In this document: in pieces, positions 1 to 12,500 of the stretch
Layout of the letters: every line of letters begins with the position of its first letter
How positions within the stretch are numbered: the stretch's first letter is position 1
Assembly: GCA_021292105.1 (NCBI GenBank)
Contig: CM037869.1
Span: 4,187,001-4,251,000, forward strand
DNA: 64,000 nt
Direction of reading: 5' to 3'
From: Anadara kagoshimensis
Lineage: Eukaryota; Mollusca; Bivalvia; Arcoida; Arcidae
Notes under the pieces: model-generated
What the model saw: the letters and a program-made list of their open reading frames with translations, nothing else
Database searches by the model: none
What the model was told of the DNA's origin: nothing
Program-made: the position numbers and the translations under genes

Positions 1-30
1 ACAAACATATACGCACACGAACAGAGAGAT

Positions 31-31
31 T

Positions 32-88
<57 letters not shown>
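31..88. repeat. (AG)n microsatellite
   Basis: An uninterrupted run of about 29 AG dinucleotides. The same dinucleotide recurs as long runs at 17.5-17.7, 32.5, 33.0, 34.3 and (as TC) 35.0 kb, so it is a genome-wide habit here and not a feature of this locus. Confidence 0.97.
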
Positions 89-93
<5 letters not shown>

Positions 94-561
94 AGATTTA
101 TATCAAACTATGATATCTTTTTATTTTTTTGATAAGGTAACATTGTTTATAATACATGAAGTAATGACATATTTCTCATTACTCATACGGTCACAACGGG
201 CCTATAACATTGTATTTGTATTGTACAGACAGTCTGGCAATAATTCATCATGCAATATACGACTTATTTAAGGAAATGTTTTATTTTTTCTGAAACTGAA
301 TCAGGATTTGGTTTGAGTTTAAGTTCTATAAATTACACCACTTAAATTCAGTCCTCTTTGCGGATTCTGATCATAAATCATAAATCACACTAATAATGCC
401 TGTAGACAGAATTGATTTTTGATTCAAAACCAATTTGTGATATTTTGTTTCATTAATATCTGAGTTTGTTGATATATATGTCTGAGTGTACATATATTCA
501 TATATACATAACCTTGGAAGACTTTTTACATGTATCGATAATATAGAAAAAGAAATTTGGA
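89..561. other. AT-rich DNA, nothing recognised
   Basis: Only short chance reading frames (up to 72 codons) are present, with no coding signature, no splice-flanked exon I can defend and no recognisable repeat. Confidence 0.5.
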
Positions 562-702
562 ACGGGAAGTGCTTACCATTCTGGAGCACACGGCCTCGCT
601 CCTTGGTGGAAGTTCACGTCTCTTACCTAACTTGTCAGTTCCATAGGTTTTACTTTGCTTCTGGATTGTAATTTGAACATGGATTAGTATGTTTGTATTT
701 GA
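562..702 (+). repeat. Dispersed repeat family C, copy 1
   Basis: This copy reads: a GGAGCAC..CGG block, then TGGTGGAAGTTCACGT, then a TTGTCAGTT block, then TTTACTTTGCTTCTGGATTG, ending near GATTAGTATGTTTG. The same blocks in the same order recur at 5.35, 7.84, 8.72, 9.90, 23.9, 26.3 and 27.5 kb, and reversed at 6.9, 15.1 and 56.4 kb. I see no tRNA-like promoter and no clear terminal inverted repeat, so the class (SINE tail, MITE or other) is undecided. Confidence 0.7.
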
Positions 703-945
703 TGGAAATGCAGTCTTGAATTTGACAGAAATTACCTACAAAGAGGTGTATCTGTTAATTCACCCAGTCTAAGGCTCGTTTAAAACAACAGTCTGTTCAA
801 ACACAGTACTTATTACTTATGTTAATGCTATACCACTGTTTGTCAAAATAGCGTTATTGTGACATGTAATATGTTTTTGTCATTTTTTTCTTATTTCGGT
901 TGTTTCTATTATTTTTGTATCGTGACAAGTTCTTTCGTGTAGGCT
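703..945. other. Unassigned DNA
   Basis: No coding signature and no repeat I can place. Confidence 0.4.
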
Positions 946-1497
946 GTTGACAAGTTCATCATTTTCTGCTACAAATGCCGTTGTGCGTGTCTATACACGA
1001 CGAATTGCAAAAACAGTATCAGTTGGGTGCTCAAACGGGTAAGCAACTCCTGTTTGGCAAACTACGTTCGCCACATGAGTTATCTGAATTTTAATTTATA
1101 TGGAACGGGGTAATTAAAGATACATAGGTTGTTGACAATTCACAATTTTCTGCTACAAATGGTGTTGTGCGTGTCTATAAGCCATGTATTGCAAAAACAG
1201 TATCAGTTGGGTGCTCAAACGGGTAAGCAACTCCTGTTTGGCAAACTACGTTCGCCACATGAGTTATCTGAATTTTAATTTATATGGAACGGGGTAATTA
1301 AAGATACATAGGTTGTTGACAATTCACAATTTTCTGCTACAAATGGTGTTGTGCGTGTCTATAAGCCATGTATTGCAAAAACAGTATCAGTTGGGTGCTC
1401 AAACGGGAAAGCAACTCCTGTTTGGCAAACTACATTCGCCACATGAGTTATCTGAATTTTAATTTATATGGAACAGGGTAATTAAAGATATATATGC
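946..1497. repeat. 184-bp tandem repeat, three copies
   Basis: The landmark AAACAGTATC falls at 1,011, 1,195 and 1,379, an exact period of 184 bp. Copies 2 and 3 are nearly identical and copy 1 differs mainly at its left part, which points to recent duplication. Within each unit the stretch around GGGTGCTC..ACGGGTAAGCAACTCCTGT resembles the 15,240-15,280 end of dispersed family C, so the unit probably contains a family C fragment. Confidence 0.92.
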
Positions 1498-2189
1498 ATC
1501 ACACATGTCCGCAATTTTTTCGACCATTGCAAAATACATATGTGGCGGACTTAAAAGTTAATTTACTTTTTTGTATACCTTACTGTAAATCTGGAATCTG
1601 GATAGTTCAGTTCGTCAGGAATTTCCAGTGTTAATCTGACACAGTAAAACATATTGTAAATGTTGTATTTGATATCTGGTTTCTTTTTTTAATGTTTTAT
1701 GATATCACTATACATTCAGTTTTCGGATAAAGTTTCTAATTACTTTGGCGTGTTTCCAGGAATAGTTATCAAAGTTAGTTTAGTGTAATGGATTTTTGTT
1801 TCCTCGGTGATATAAAATTTCATTATACTGATGAAAGGAATAGCTATCTACATGTAAACTTCATTAAATGTGGAAAGATCAGATTGCATTTTTCGTGGTC
1901 ATAAAAAACTTTAACGGCAGTAAATATTCAGGTCATAAAACAAATAACTCGAAGCCGTAAAACCAAATGTATATTCAAGAGCTTAATGATCAAATTACAT
2001 TTGTAGCTCCGATTACTTTAACTTCCTAATTATAATAATATCCCTGATTCATATCTGCTTCTTTGTGCCATATTTCATCAGGTGTTCAGGCATTACCGAA
2101 GATGGTCCTATAGTTAATGATCTGTTGCTTCTTTTAAGTATACCTTGTCAACACATCAAATCATAGGGCATTAATACATGAAATAGATC
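1498..2189. other. AT-rich DNA, nothing recognised
   Basis: No reading frame of note and no repeat identified. Confidence 0.45.
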
Positions 2190-5000
2190 TCTTGACACAA
2201 TTAGATTATAACACAAGACTTACTACAAAATAAATGAAAAAAAATGTTCTTAACAATGTGAAATGTCCTAGAACTGTATCTTATAAGGTAAACATTATAT
2301 TTTACAAATATGGACTGGTATTTTTGTGTGTTCACGCTTTTATTCATGAAGAGGACTGTTGACAAATAATTGTTGAACGCTCGACTTTGTACGACATATT
2401 TAAAGAAACACGATCTTAACAATGTTTGATGACCAAGAACTGTAGCTTGCAATGAAATGCCAATCGCTAACGTTATAATACATATTCTTGTTTGTGTGTT
2501 CATGCATTTATTGAGAAAAGAAAACTGTTGACAAATTTGTGCATACCGCTCGAATTACTACAACAAATGATCGTTTCAATGTGTAATGGCCTAGAACTGC
2601 AGATTATACTTTAACGCAAATTCGTTACATTTCGTTATATGGACATTGACCAGCATATATGAACTGTTGACAGAATTATTATAACCCTCAGTTTACTGTA
2701 AGCTAATTGAACAAATTGCATTTAACAATGTTTCATGGCCTAAAACTGTAAAATATAATGTAAAGAAAATGTCTTACGATTCATTACATAGAAATTTGAT
2801 TATAACACTTGGATAGGCATAATGTGTGTACATGGATTTATTGATGAAAAATAACGGTTGCCAGAATTTATTTAAACCCTCGTATTTCTACAAGATAATT
2901 GGAAATAAAATGGTAATGTTAAGACGTAAATATTCTTAACAATTTTTTGATTGTCTAGAACTGTAGTTTATAATCTAAAGCAAATCGTTTACATTTCATA
3001 ACATAGACATGTTTGTCTTCACGCGCATTTATTCATGATATAGAAGTATTTAACGCTCGACCTTCCGCATCATTATTGAAAAAGAATGTTCTTAACAATC
3101 GCTGAGTACTATAGCGTTTAATCTTAAGCGATTCGTTCACATTTTATTACACAAACTGGACTGGAATGTTTGTGTTCACGCATGTATTGATGAAAGAGAA
3201 CTGTGGAAAGAATTAGTCACATATTTTTAACACCTTACAAATGTTTTCGTTTCACGATTAAGGTCAAAATACTACTGATAAGTTAATTGCATTCTAGTGC
3301 TGTAAAATAAACACCCGTATAATATGTAATTTTAACACTCGACTAACTACAAGATAATGAAAAATGAGTGTTCTAAACGACGTTAAATGTCGTATACCTG
3401 TGGCTTATTATACCTAACTTTATATTACACAGACATAGACGTTCGGGTTAACGCATTTCTTCACGTAAGAGATCATTTGACAAAATTAGTTACAACACTT
3501 GACTTACAACGAGATAATTAAAATGTTTTAACAATGTTAAATGTCTGAACATTGTAGATTACAGTGCCAAGCACATCGCTTATATTATATTACAATATTT
3601 AAATGTTTGGCATGTTTTTGTGTAAACATGTGTTAACACATTTATTTTTGTAATGAAAACTGTCGCTAAAATAAGTATATAACGCTCAACTTGCTACAGC
3701 AAACGTGAAAAAGAATGTTCTTAATTATGTGTAATGGCCCAAAATTGTAGCTTATAATGTGAAGGAAATACCTAACATTACATTACACACACACATGGAC
3801 CAGCATGATAATGTTTAATGGTGTGTTCTTGTAGTAATTAATCAGAGAGAACTATTGACGAATGATTGGATAACGCTCGATTTTCTTCACGATAATTGAA
3901 AAACAATGTTATTGTCAATGTTTAAGACTTCAGCTTACAATATAAAGGAAATTGCTTACATTACATTACATACATGGACCAGCATGTTAAAGTGTAATGA
4001 CGTTTTCACAAATTAATATATGAAAGAGAATTGTTGACAAAGTATTGTATAATGCTTGATTTACTACAAGATAAATAAAAATGTTCTTGATAATATTTGA
4101 TAATTTAGCTTGTTATGAAAATGAAATCGCTTACATTGCATTACATGCACAAGGACCGGCATGTTTGTATGTTAACCCTTTTTTCCATAAATGAAAATTG
4201 TTGACAGAATTAGATTATAACATTTTACTTTCTACAAGATATTTGAAAACAGTATGTACTTTACAGTTTATGATGTCCTAATACTACAGTTTATAATGAA
4301 CCGCAAATCGCTTGCAATATGTTGCACAGATATGGGCCGGCATGTTTGTGTATTCATGCATTTATTCATGAAAGAGAACTGTTGAAATAAGTATATAACA
4401 CTCAACTTTCTAGAAGATCATTGAAAAAATGTTCTAAGTAATGTTTAATTTCCTAGAACTCTAGCTTGTAATGCAAAGGAAATCGCTAATATTATATAAC
4501 AGAAACATGTTTGTGTTTTCACGCATTTATTTAGGAAAGATAAATGTTGCAAATTAGTGTATAACACTCGACTTGCTATAAGTTTATTAAAATGTTTTTT
4601 TAATGTTAAATGATCTAATGCTTTATCTCAAAACAAATTTACATTGTATAACACCATTGTATTACTTACATATGGACCGGTATATGTATGTGTGATGATC
4701 TGTTCATGAGAGAGAACTCTTGGCAAATTAATATAAAACGCTCTACTTGCTACAACAAAGTTATTAAGAATGTTCTTAACAATGTGTCATGGCCTTGAAC
4801 TGCAGATTTTAATGCAAAATTTTATTACACAGACATAAACCTGTTATGAGAACTGTTTTCATAATTTTTGTATAGCATACGACTAACTACAACAAAACTG
4901 AAAAAGAATGTTTTGAATGAATAATGCTGAATGACAAGGAACTGTATCTTATAATTAAAGAAAATCGCTTACAATACATAACATAGACATAGACAATCAT
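2190..5000. repeat. Old degenerate satellite, units of about 180 bp
   Basis: A set of landmarks recurs in a fixed order about every 150-190 bp: CTGTTGACAAA, then TATAACACTCGACTTACTACAAGATAATTGAAAA (in variants), then TTCTTAACAATGT, then CCTAGAACTGTAGCTTATAATG, then CGCTTACATTACAT, then GGACCGGCATGTTTGTG, then TTCATGAAAGAGAACTG. The 'AACTGTAGCTTATAATG' landmark can be followed at about 2,268, 2,440, 2,592, 2,745, 2,958, 3,105, 3,395, 3,550, 3,743, 3,930, 4,100, 4,287, 4,455, 4,612, 4,797 and 4,938. Copies differ greatly with many indels, so this is an ageing array. Any reading frame in it is incidental. Confidence 0.82.
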
Positions 5001-5348
5001 GTTTGTTGTTTAATGGTCACCCTCACCGGTCCATTAGCGATGTTACTTTTACTTTACCTACAAATAAGTGCATTCCGTTATATGCAACTAGACTCCGCCT
5101 TCCTGTCAAGTCAAGACGTATTGCCAGATATATACTAAGAGAATTACATCTGCATCAAAAAATATCCTGGCACCACAGTTCTCTGGTTTTTTCAATAACA
5201 TATTATACCAGTTTTAATTTTACAACACAAGACGGCCGTTTTAGAATACAATTGCTAATCAGTAGTGCTTGGACTAAAATTATTAAACGAAAATTGTGTT
5301 TTTTTATTTCAGTCTAGAATTCACACTTGACTGGTGTAACTAGCTAGA
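5001..5348. other. Unassigned; a 104-codon open frame not supported as a gene
   Basis: An open frame at 5,003-5,317 (+) begins at the edge of the degenerate satellite. Its product has no domain I recognise and no signal or membrane pattern, and its composition matches surrounding noncoding DNA. I do not call it a gene. Confidence 0.4.
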
Positions 5349-5465
5349 TAGGAATTGCTCACCTTACAGATAACCCGTTTTCACATTCTCGTGTAAAAAT
5401 GTTACAGTTTCAAATAGATTTACATTAATTATAGGATTGTGGAATAAGGATTGGTACGTATGTAT
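5349..5465 (+). repeat. Dispersed repeat family C, diverged copy
   Basis: GGAATTGCTCACC, an ACCCG..TTTCAC block, TTACAGTTTCAAA and GGATTGTGGAATAAGGATTGGTACGTATG follow the family C block order, with heavy divergence. Confidence 0.5.
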
Positions 5466-6929
5466 TTATATATGGTCACCAAGTACTTTTACACATTTCA
5501 TATACATCTCTTGTTGTAATTGTGTTTTAATGGTTTCAATATTTGTTATTTAAACTTTTTTGGCTTCTTTAGTTTTTCAAAAACTCTTCAATATTATGCA
5601 TAATTATTGAATGCGTATATTAAGGAAAAAGTGATTCAATTATGATTTTAAATGAAGTCTTAAGTGTACAAAAACATTATTTTATGTTTTTTTCTATAAA
5701 TTATAACGGTTTAAAGAAACCTTTACAGTGTTATTAATATGCTTAAGGGGAACAATATAGATTTTTAAAAATCAACCCATAGAAATGTTTAATAAAAAAT
5801 CTTTATATAAATGAACAAATGTCATTTTTGGAGGCGATTTGTTAAATGTCATACTTAATTCTATTTTATGAGTTCTATTTTTTGTGTACTTAATTCCGTA
5901 ACTAGGAGTCTACTAATGAGCAATTAAGTCTTTATAAGATTTCATTGATACACTGGATACTGGTGCTATAAACAAGATATATATATATTAATTAACAGAT
6001 TCTAATGAAAAGTAATTGTATTGTCCTTATTAGAGTGATCCATTTCACGTGTATCATTTCCAATTTATGGTCACATATTTAATATACTATAAATATTATC
6101 CAGTATTATTAGACATCTGCGGGTGTGATTGTATCATTCAATATAAATCAAATGGGAAGTTAGAGCTACACAGTTATTGGATGGTACGACCCCATGCCAT
6201 TTTATCACTATTTTGCTTGCTGCTATTTACAGTGCAATTCTATATAGCATATCCCCTTAATAAGTTTTTTTGTGGTGGTTGGATAAATAAAATCATTGAT
6301 CATTTATTATATTGGATAATATTTTCTGAATAAGATGTTGTCTGATTGATATCTTATGCAAGCTTTAGCGAGTCCAAGACAAGTTTGGATATAGGGATGC
6401 GTGTCTAAGACAATTTTGAATGCAGAGTCATCAACAATATCGTGATGCAAATAACGATTACTCTATCTATTGTTTTTCTAAAACAAATTTTACTTCTTGC
6501 AAATAAACATGTCTAACATTTAATTGCATCCTGAACATTTAAAAAAAGAACATGGAACTTTATATACTTGATATATACTTGATTCAAATTTCAAATTTTA
6601 TTTAACAATGACTTTTCCCCGTTGTGACTTTATTTTTTATACATTGGTTTCCTGATATAAATTTATTATTATTCAACGAAATAGCTTAAGTCAAGTAACG
6701 TATAGTTCAATAACCATATACAGATGTGATTAAATTTATTCTTTTCGCACGCAAGTGAGAGTAAAAAAAATAACCCAAAGAAGAAAAAAGAAATTTGTAA
6801 CTGAAAACAAGTACTTCACAACGACGAAACAACAACACAATCAAAATAAAACGATAGAAAAATTAAAAAAAACAATAAAAAATAAAAAATATTAGAATAA
6901 ACTAGATAATCAAAAACAAACATATTAAT
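5466..6929. other. AT-rich gene-free stretch
   Basis: Long A/T runs. The longest open frames (94 codons at 6,049-6,333) are AT-driven and hydrophobic by composition only. No exon, RNA gene or repeat was recognised. Confidence 0.45.
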
Positions 6930-6975
6930 TCATGCCCGAATCACAATCCAGAAGCAAATTTTATTAGTACTCATT
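6930..6975 (-). repeat. Dispersed repeat family C, 3' fragment (reversed)
   Basis: AATTCATGCCCGAATCACAA followed by TCCAGAAGCAAA is the reverse complement of the family C right part (TTTGCTTCTGGATTGTGATT...). Confidence 0.5.
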
Positions 6976-7046
6976 TCTCTTACGTGTCATATTCACAATG
7001 AATGACAGATTTGATTTTCTAGAACCGTCTTTATTGGTTATGTATG

Positions 7047-7264
7047 GTATAGATAAACAATATTGACGTGTCCACTTGATCTTTATATAGGAGAATCCAT
7101 TCAATACATAGTTGTGCTAGGATCAGCAATTAATACATAAACATTGCATGTTTTACGTGATGTAGATGAAATAAAAAAATGTGTCCTACAAAGATATTTT
7201 CTGGTCCATAATTAATATTTAAATTTAAGATCTAGCCGTAGGGTCATTTTTGTTTACCTTTATG
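7047..7264. mobile_element. MITE family A, copy A1
   Basis: The left end reads ACAATATTGACGTGTCCACT followed by TGATC. The right end, ...GGGTCATTTTTGTTTACCT, is a diverged inverted copy of it. Internal landmarks (GAGAATCCATTCAATACATAG, AACATTGCATGTTTTACGTG, TTCTGGTCCATAATTAATAT) recur in the copies at 22.6 and 30.3 kb. There is no coding capacity, so it is non-autonomous. The termini match the 49-bp satellite monomer found from 31.17 kb onward. Confidence 0.65.
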
Positions 7265-7835
7265 ATTTTTAGGATAGTTATCAATAATTTTTGTTGTATA
7301 CATGTGTGTGTACCTGTTACTTTCTGTAGAGTATTTTTATTAACGTTTGACACAGCACGCCTTTTCGAAGATGTAATGTTTTAGGTTAGGTCATTGTGCT
7401 AATAGTACATTTGATATCATTGCGTCATTTAAACACCAGATCATCAAATTTTTCATACATTTGTGGTGCTTTAACCTTTTGGTTTTATCAATTTTTACAC
7501 TAACCCGCCATCTCATCTTTCAGTTACGGAACATAATAATTGTATTACATGCACCTTTGACTTATTTGAACTTATGCCACAATTATGACATCTATGACAG
7601 GCTACATTTTACGCTATATGACAAATATGGCGACTTAAGTTTTTTTTGTTTTCCCTGGTGAAGTACACATGTTTAACTTAATTTTCCAGTTAGGGATTTT
7701 AATTTGGACATTGGCCAGTATGTCTGTTTTTCTGTTTATGGAACATAATAATCTTTCAGCTAACCATTCCTTTTAATTTAAATATTTATTTTAACTATGA
7801 CACAGGTGGTAGGTGTAGCTAGCTAAACAGCAGAT
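7265..7835. other. Unassigned DNA with one short family C fragment
   Basis: At 7,680-7,735 the block TTTTCCAGTTAGGGATTTTA followed by GGACATTGGCCAGTATG resembles the right part of family C. Nothing else was recognised. Confidence 0.4.
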
Positions 7836-7975
7836 GATTTTCCTTCCGGGGCACCCGGTTTCACGTCCCTGGTGGATATCCACGTGTTAAACTTGATTAG
7901 TCAGTTTCAATTTTTTTATTTTGCTTTTCGGACTATAATTCGGACATTGACCGGTATGTTTTATTCTACTTTTGA
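7836..7975 (+). repeat. Dispersed repeat family C, well-preserved copy
   Basis: CCTTCCGGGGCACCCGGTTT, CCCTGGTGGATATCCACGTG, GTCAGTTTCAA, TTTGCTTTTCGGACTATAAT and GACATTGACCGGTATGTTTT give the full block order of the family. It is one of the best copies for building a consensus. Confidence 0.7.
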
Positions 7976-8239
7976 GACCCCTTAGCTGTATCTCTTGTTT
8001 CAAAAGAAATAATCAATTTTATCTTATCCTGATACACAACCAATTGACAATGTCTTATCTAGGGTCTTATTACTATCTTCCAAATATTTAAGCTTGTAAA
8101 TCACATGTTGCCACTAGACAGGGATATTACAATGATTATAATAGAAATAAGTAATATGAAGCCTGTCAGTGATAAATCAGGAATCTCCCAAAAGGCGTTT
8201 ATGTATAAAAACATTAAAAGGCTGGAGTTGCATAAACAC

Positions 8240-9340
8240 GAAACTACTTAAGTTCCAACAATCTAAACTATCAATAAGACCCTTTATATCATATTGTGTA
8301 TACAAAACTTCGTGCTTCAAATAAAATATATAGACTTTATACTCGTTAATCCTGTATGTCAAACCCAAAATTAATTAACACATGCAAAATCTTATAATCC
8401 CAAAAAATTGTTATTGTGTGGTTGTTAAAAGATCAACTCGTGATTAATCAATCTTTGTTTCCCATCGTGAACTGACAACCACGAAAAAACAATCCAATTA
8501 GCACAGTAAGACTGTAAAATACTTATTTTCCTGAAGATCCCTCATGGCCCAGCATATAATGTACAAGTGTCATGCCAGGCTATTAATTTGTACCAAGTAG
8601 ATTATGTGGACTTGTTTTTTAAGCTTTCAATCCCTTCCTTATTCTGATGTCAGAACCAACAACAATAATCTACTGTACCAATTTATACAAGTTTTAGTTC
8701 AGAAACCTGTGTTTAACATCTAAATTGTTTAGCCTAATTTGTCAGTTTCAAACTGTTTACTTTGCTTAGACATTGTGATTTTGACATAGATTATTATGTT
8801 TGTTTTTTTATATTAAAACCTCAACACAAGAGATAGTTTGTCATAATATGTTTTTATTTCATTTACTTCCATCAAGGATCGATCATGAAACTGGTTCATG
8901 AAATTCTTTGCCGTATTTAGCACAAGCATCAACTGGTTTTGGTTTCAATAATAAATTTAATAATAAAATATAAAAACATATAACTAAATTCGACAAAAAA
9001 TGTAATATTACATGACAATTTACTTCCATCAAGCATCTTTAATAAATCTTTTTGCCGTATTTAGAAGAATCAACGAACACAAAGAAACTTTTAAAATTGT
9101 TATTGTGCAATTGTTAAAAGATCAACTCTTGATTAATCAATCTTTGTCTTCCATCGTGGACTGACAAACACGAAAAAACAACAATCGAATTGGCACAGTT
9201 GGGCTGTAAAATAGTTATCCCAGAAGATCCCTCTTGACCCAACGTATATCAGGCCGTACCAAGTAGATTGTGTGGACTTGTTTTCTTAAGCTTTCAATTA
9301 TTTCCTTATTCTAATGCAAATACCAACAAAGATGTTGTTG
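8240..9340. repeat. Diverged direct repeats, part of an 8.2-12.5 kb repeat complex
   Basis: Segment 8,410-8,665 (landmarks TTGTTAAAAGATCAACTC, GATTAATCAATCTTTG, GAAGATCCCTC, ACCAAGTAGATT) recurs at 9,090-9,325 and, more diverged, at 11,515-11,770 and 11,900-12,075. A single copy of the 170-bp unit lies at 8,255-8,362. A block with AATAATAAATTTAATAATAA and ATATTACATGACAAT at 8,945-9,020 recurs at 12,415-12,495. These look like old nested segmental duplications. A family C fragment sits at 8,717-8,812. Confidence 0.65.
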
Positions 9341-9896
9341 GGTTTTTACCGATGTTGAGAAAAATTGTGAAAACATAAACTGTTACCAAAAGGATATAGT
9401 GATCAAAAACTTGAAAAACCATGATGTACATTTTTCAGGAAATATAAAGAGCCTTGTTTAAAATCCATTGTTGTTTCTCATTATAAGCATATCGATTTAG
9501 AAGTCTCACATCCTATATATTATAACCAACTTTTGATGTTAACGACAATTTCCTGTAGGGAACTTACCAAAATATTCCTATATGAAGTATCATAAAAGAT
9601 CGTTATTCATTACCACATGGCGGTTGGAAGCATAATAATCAGTTGACACAATGTGTTTTTGCCTCTACGTGTCCTGTGTGACTGTTTAGTTGTATGCTGT
9701 GAAGTGTTTACAAATGTCAGTTACATTATTTCAATTACAAATTTCTTTCTTCTACATTTATCTTTAGGAAACCTTATACTGTGCTGTACAATTTTGTCTG
9801 TTTTAGTAACTAACATCAAGTTGTTAATGTGTTAACACTCATATTACACTCATATTATAGTTACTTGTTTGTTTCATTCTCATTGTTTATTTTACA
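9341..9896. other. Unassigned DNA
   Basis: No coding or repeat signature. A 60-codon hydrophobic frame at 9,653-9,835 is not convincing. Confidence 0.4.
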
Positions 9897-10015
9897 CATA
9901 GCAGGCGTAGCTAGATGTACAGAAGATGTTTAACGTGGTTTACTTTGCCAGTTTACGAAGATTTAACTTTGCTTTTTGGGTTTTCGTTTGGACATAGACC
10001 GGTTTGTTCTTGTTT
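9897..10015 (+). repeat. Dispersed repeat family C copy
   Basis: TAGCAGGCGTAGCTAG, then TTTGCCAGTTTACGAAGATT, TAACTTTGCTTTTTGG and GGACATAGACCGGTTTGTTC follow the family block order. The left GGCACCCGG block is missing. Confidence 0.6.
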
Positions 10016-10419
10016 CGTTTGATCAAAGTCATACAAAGATGTAAAAGTTATGGGTTGAACACAATGTCTACACGGACAGAGTCAGTCAGACAGACATGAC
10101 TATTCCTAGATACCATCTCAAACTTAGTTTTCAGTATAATAAGCTTATACTAACTATCAATAACTTTTGAACTACTGACCGTTAATCTAGGTACTGAGAT
10201 TGTGTCAAAACTATTTTTATTTTAATTTCGAAACCAGAATATAAAATAGTCGTGTTAAAAGCAAATGTATTTAAAACTATTTAATTTACACGTTGCGTAG
10301 ACTGGAGCTTAATAAACACGGCCTTTCTATTATGTAATTGTCAAATGCTTATCACTTTGCTGCCAACAAGATTGAAGCAATCTGTGTATAACCTACATAC
10401 AGTTTGTCAAAGAAGAAGC

Positions 10420-11490
10420 ATGTGCCACGAGTCAAACTATCAATAAAACCTTTATATTCAATTTCGTATACCACAACTTCGTGTTTGAAATACAGTATAT
10501 AGACTTAATTCTCGTTGATCTTGGTGTCGAATGCACAGCATACTTTTAATATAAAGATTAATTTCTTGTTTATGTTTTTCAATGCAGAGGCATACGCCAC
10601 AAGTCAACTATCAATCAAACCTTTCTACCGAGTGTGTTATATCAAAACTTCGTGTATAGGATACCATATATAGACTTAATTCTCGTCGATTTTGGTGTCA
10701 AATGCAAAGCATACTTTTAATATGTAGATTATTTCCTTGTTTATGTTTTGCAATACAGAGACATACGCCACAAGTCAACTATCAATAAAACCTTTCTACC
10801 GAGTTTGTTATACCAAAACTTCATGTTTAATATGCCATATATAGACTTACGCCACAAGTCAACTATCAATAAAATATTTCTATCGTGTGTGTTATATCAA
10901 AATTGCGTGTATAGAATACCAAATATAAACTTAATTCTCCTTGATCTTGGTGTCAAATGCACAGCATACTTTTAATATATAGATTAATTTCTTGTTGATG
11001 TTTTTCAATGTAGAGACATACGCCACAAGTCAACTATCAATAAAACCTTTCTATCGAGTTTGTTATACCAAAACTTCATGTTCAAAATACCATATATAGA
11101 CTTAATTCTCGTTGATCTTGGTGTCAAATGCACAGCATACTTTTAATATATAGATTATTTCCTTGTTGATGTTTTTCAATGCAGAGGCATACGCCACAAG
11201 TCAACTATCAATAAAACCTTTCTATCGAGTGTGTTATATCAAAACTTCGTGTATAGAATACCATATATAGACTTAATTCTCGTTGATCTTGGTGTCAAAT
11301 GCACAGCATACTTTTAATATATAGATTATTTCCTTGTTGATGTTTTTCAATGCAGAGGCATACGCCACAAGTCAACTATAAAACCTTTCGATCGAGTGTG
11401 GTATACCAAAACTTCGTGTATAGAATACCATATATAGACCTTATTCTCGTTGATCTTGGTGTCAAATGCACAGCTTATTACTGCGTCTCG
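10420..11490. repeat. 170-bp tandem repeat, about seven copies
   Basis: The landmark CGCCACAAGTCAACTATCAA (or variant) falls near 10,424, 10,594, 10,766, 10,852, 11,022, 11,192 and 11,363, spaced 170-172 bp except for one half-length unit of about 86 bp at 10,766-10,852. Each unit also holds AACTTCGTGTATAG, ATATATAGACTTAATTCTCG, TTGATCTTGGTGTCAAATGC and ACAGCATACTTTTAATAT. The copies are far more alike than those of the 2.2-5.0 kb satellite, so this array is younger. Short open frames inside it are by-products of the repetition. Confidence 0.93.
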
Positions 11491-12500
11491 TTTTATAAAT
11501 TTTATGCTCCAAGAATGGTTATTTATCGTATAATTGTTAAGACGGCAACTCGTGATCAATCAACCGTAGAATTACAAACCTAACAGAATGTCAATTAGTC
11601 AAGTCAAGCTGTACAATACGTATATCCCAGAGGTTATCTCCCACTCTCGTGTATAATATAATATAAAAGAATCATGTAAGGCTGGTATCAAGTAGATTTG
11701 TTTTCCTAAGATTTCAATGAAAAATGTTTTTATGTCAAGCCAATTCTGTAACCTTGAAGCACTATGGTATCATTAAACGTGTTCAAAACAGAGTTTATCT
11801 TAATATCTTCTTTTTGGGTTAACAGTAAACATTATATTGGCTCTGCCGTTTTTCAAGTTATTTTTGTCGTACTGCTGTGTTAAAAATCACATTCAAAGAA
11901 AAAACTCTCAACACTGTCATTAAGTCAAGTCAGCCTGTACAATATGTATTTCCCATAAAATATCTTCCAGCTCCTTGTATAATATTATATACAAGCGTCA
12001 TGTCAGGCTGGTATCCAGTAGATTGGTTTTCGTAAATTATATGTGTTTCATGTCAAGCCAATTCTGTCACCCAGAAGCACTAGCTCTTCAATAAAGCTTT
12101 GAAAAAACTGTTCACAACAGATATTTTATCTTTATATCTTTTTAACTAATTCATAATAAACATTAAATCCAGTGTCATTTCACGACATTTTTTTGCCGTA
12201 TGAAGCAATCTCAAAAGTAAAGATAAACCTTTTGGTAACTATTAAATTAAGTAAAGCACATGAACTGTCACCGGGGAATCATTTGTGTTTTCTTATGCCA
12301 AGCCAATTGTGTCACCATTAAGCACTTCCTCATCTCTAAATATATTATATAGATCCTAAAAACGTTTGATAGCCGTCATCACAATATTTTTAAGTATGAC
12401 TTCTCTGTGTCCAAGAATAAATAATAAATTTAATAATAATATATCAAAACAAATAGCTTAATCTGACAAAAACGGTGAAATATTACATGACAATACACGA
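11491..12500. repeat. Diverged duplicated segments to the right of the 170-bp array
   Basis: Segments 11,575-11,770 and 11,920-12,090 share CAAGTCAAGCTGTACAATA, a ..GGCTGGTATC.AGTAGATT block and ATGTCAAGCCAATTCTGT. A third, weaker copy is at 12,240-12,330 (ATGCCAAGCCAATTGTGTCA). They match the downstream half of the 8.4 and 9.1 kb segments. Confidence 0.6.

Noticed and set aside
5003-5317. A 104-residue coding exon
   Set aside because: No domain, no homologue I recognise, and no supporting splice sites or codon bias.
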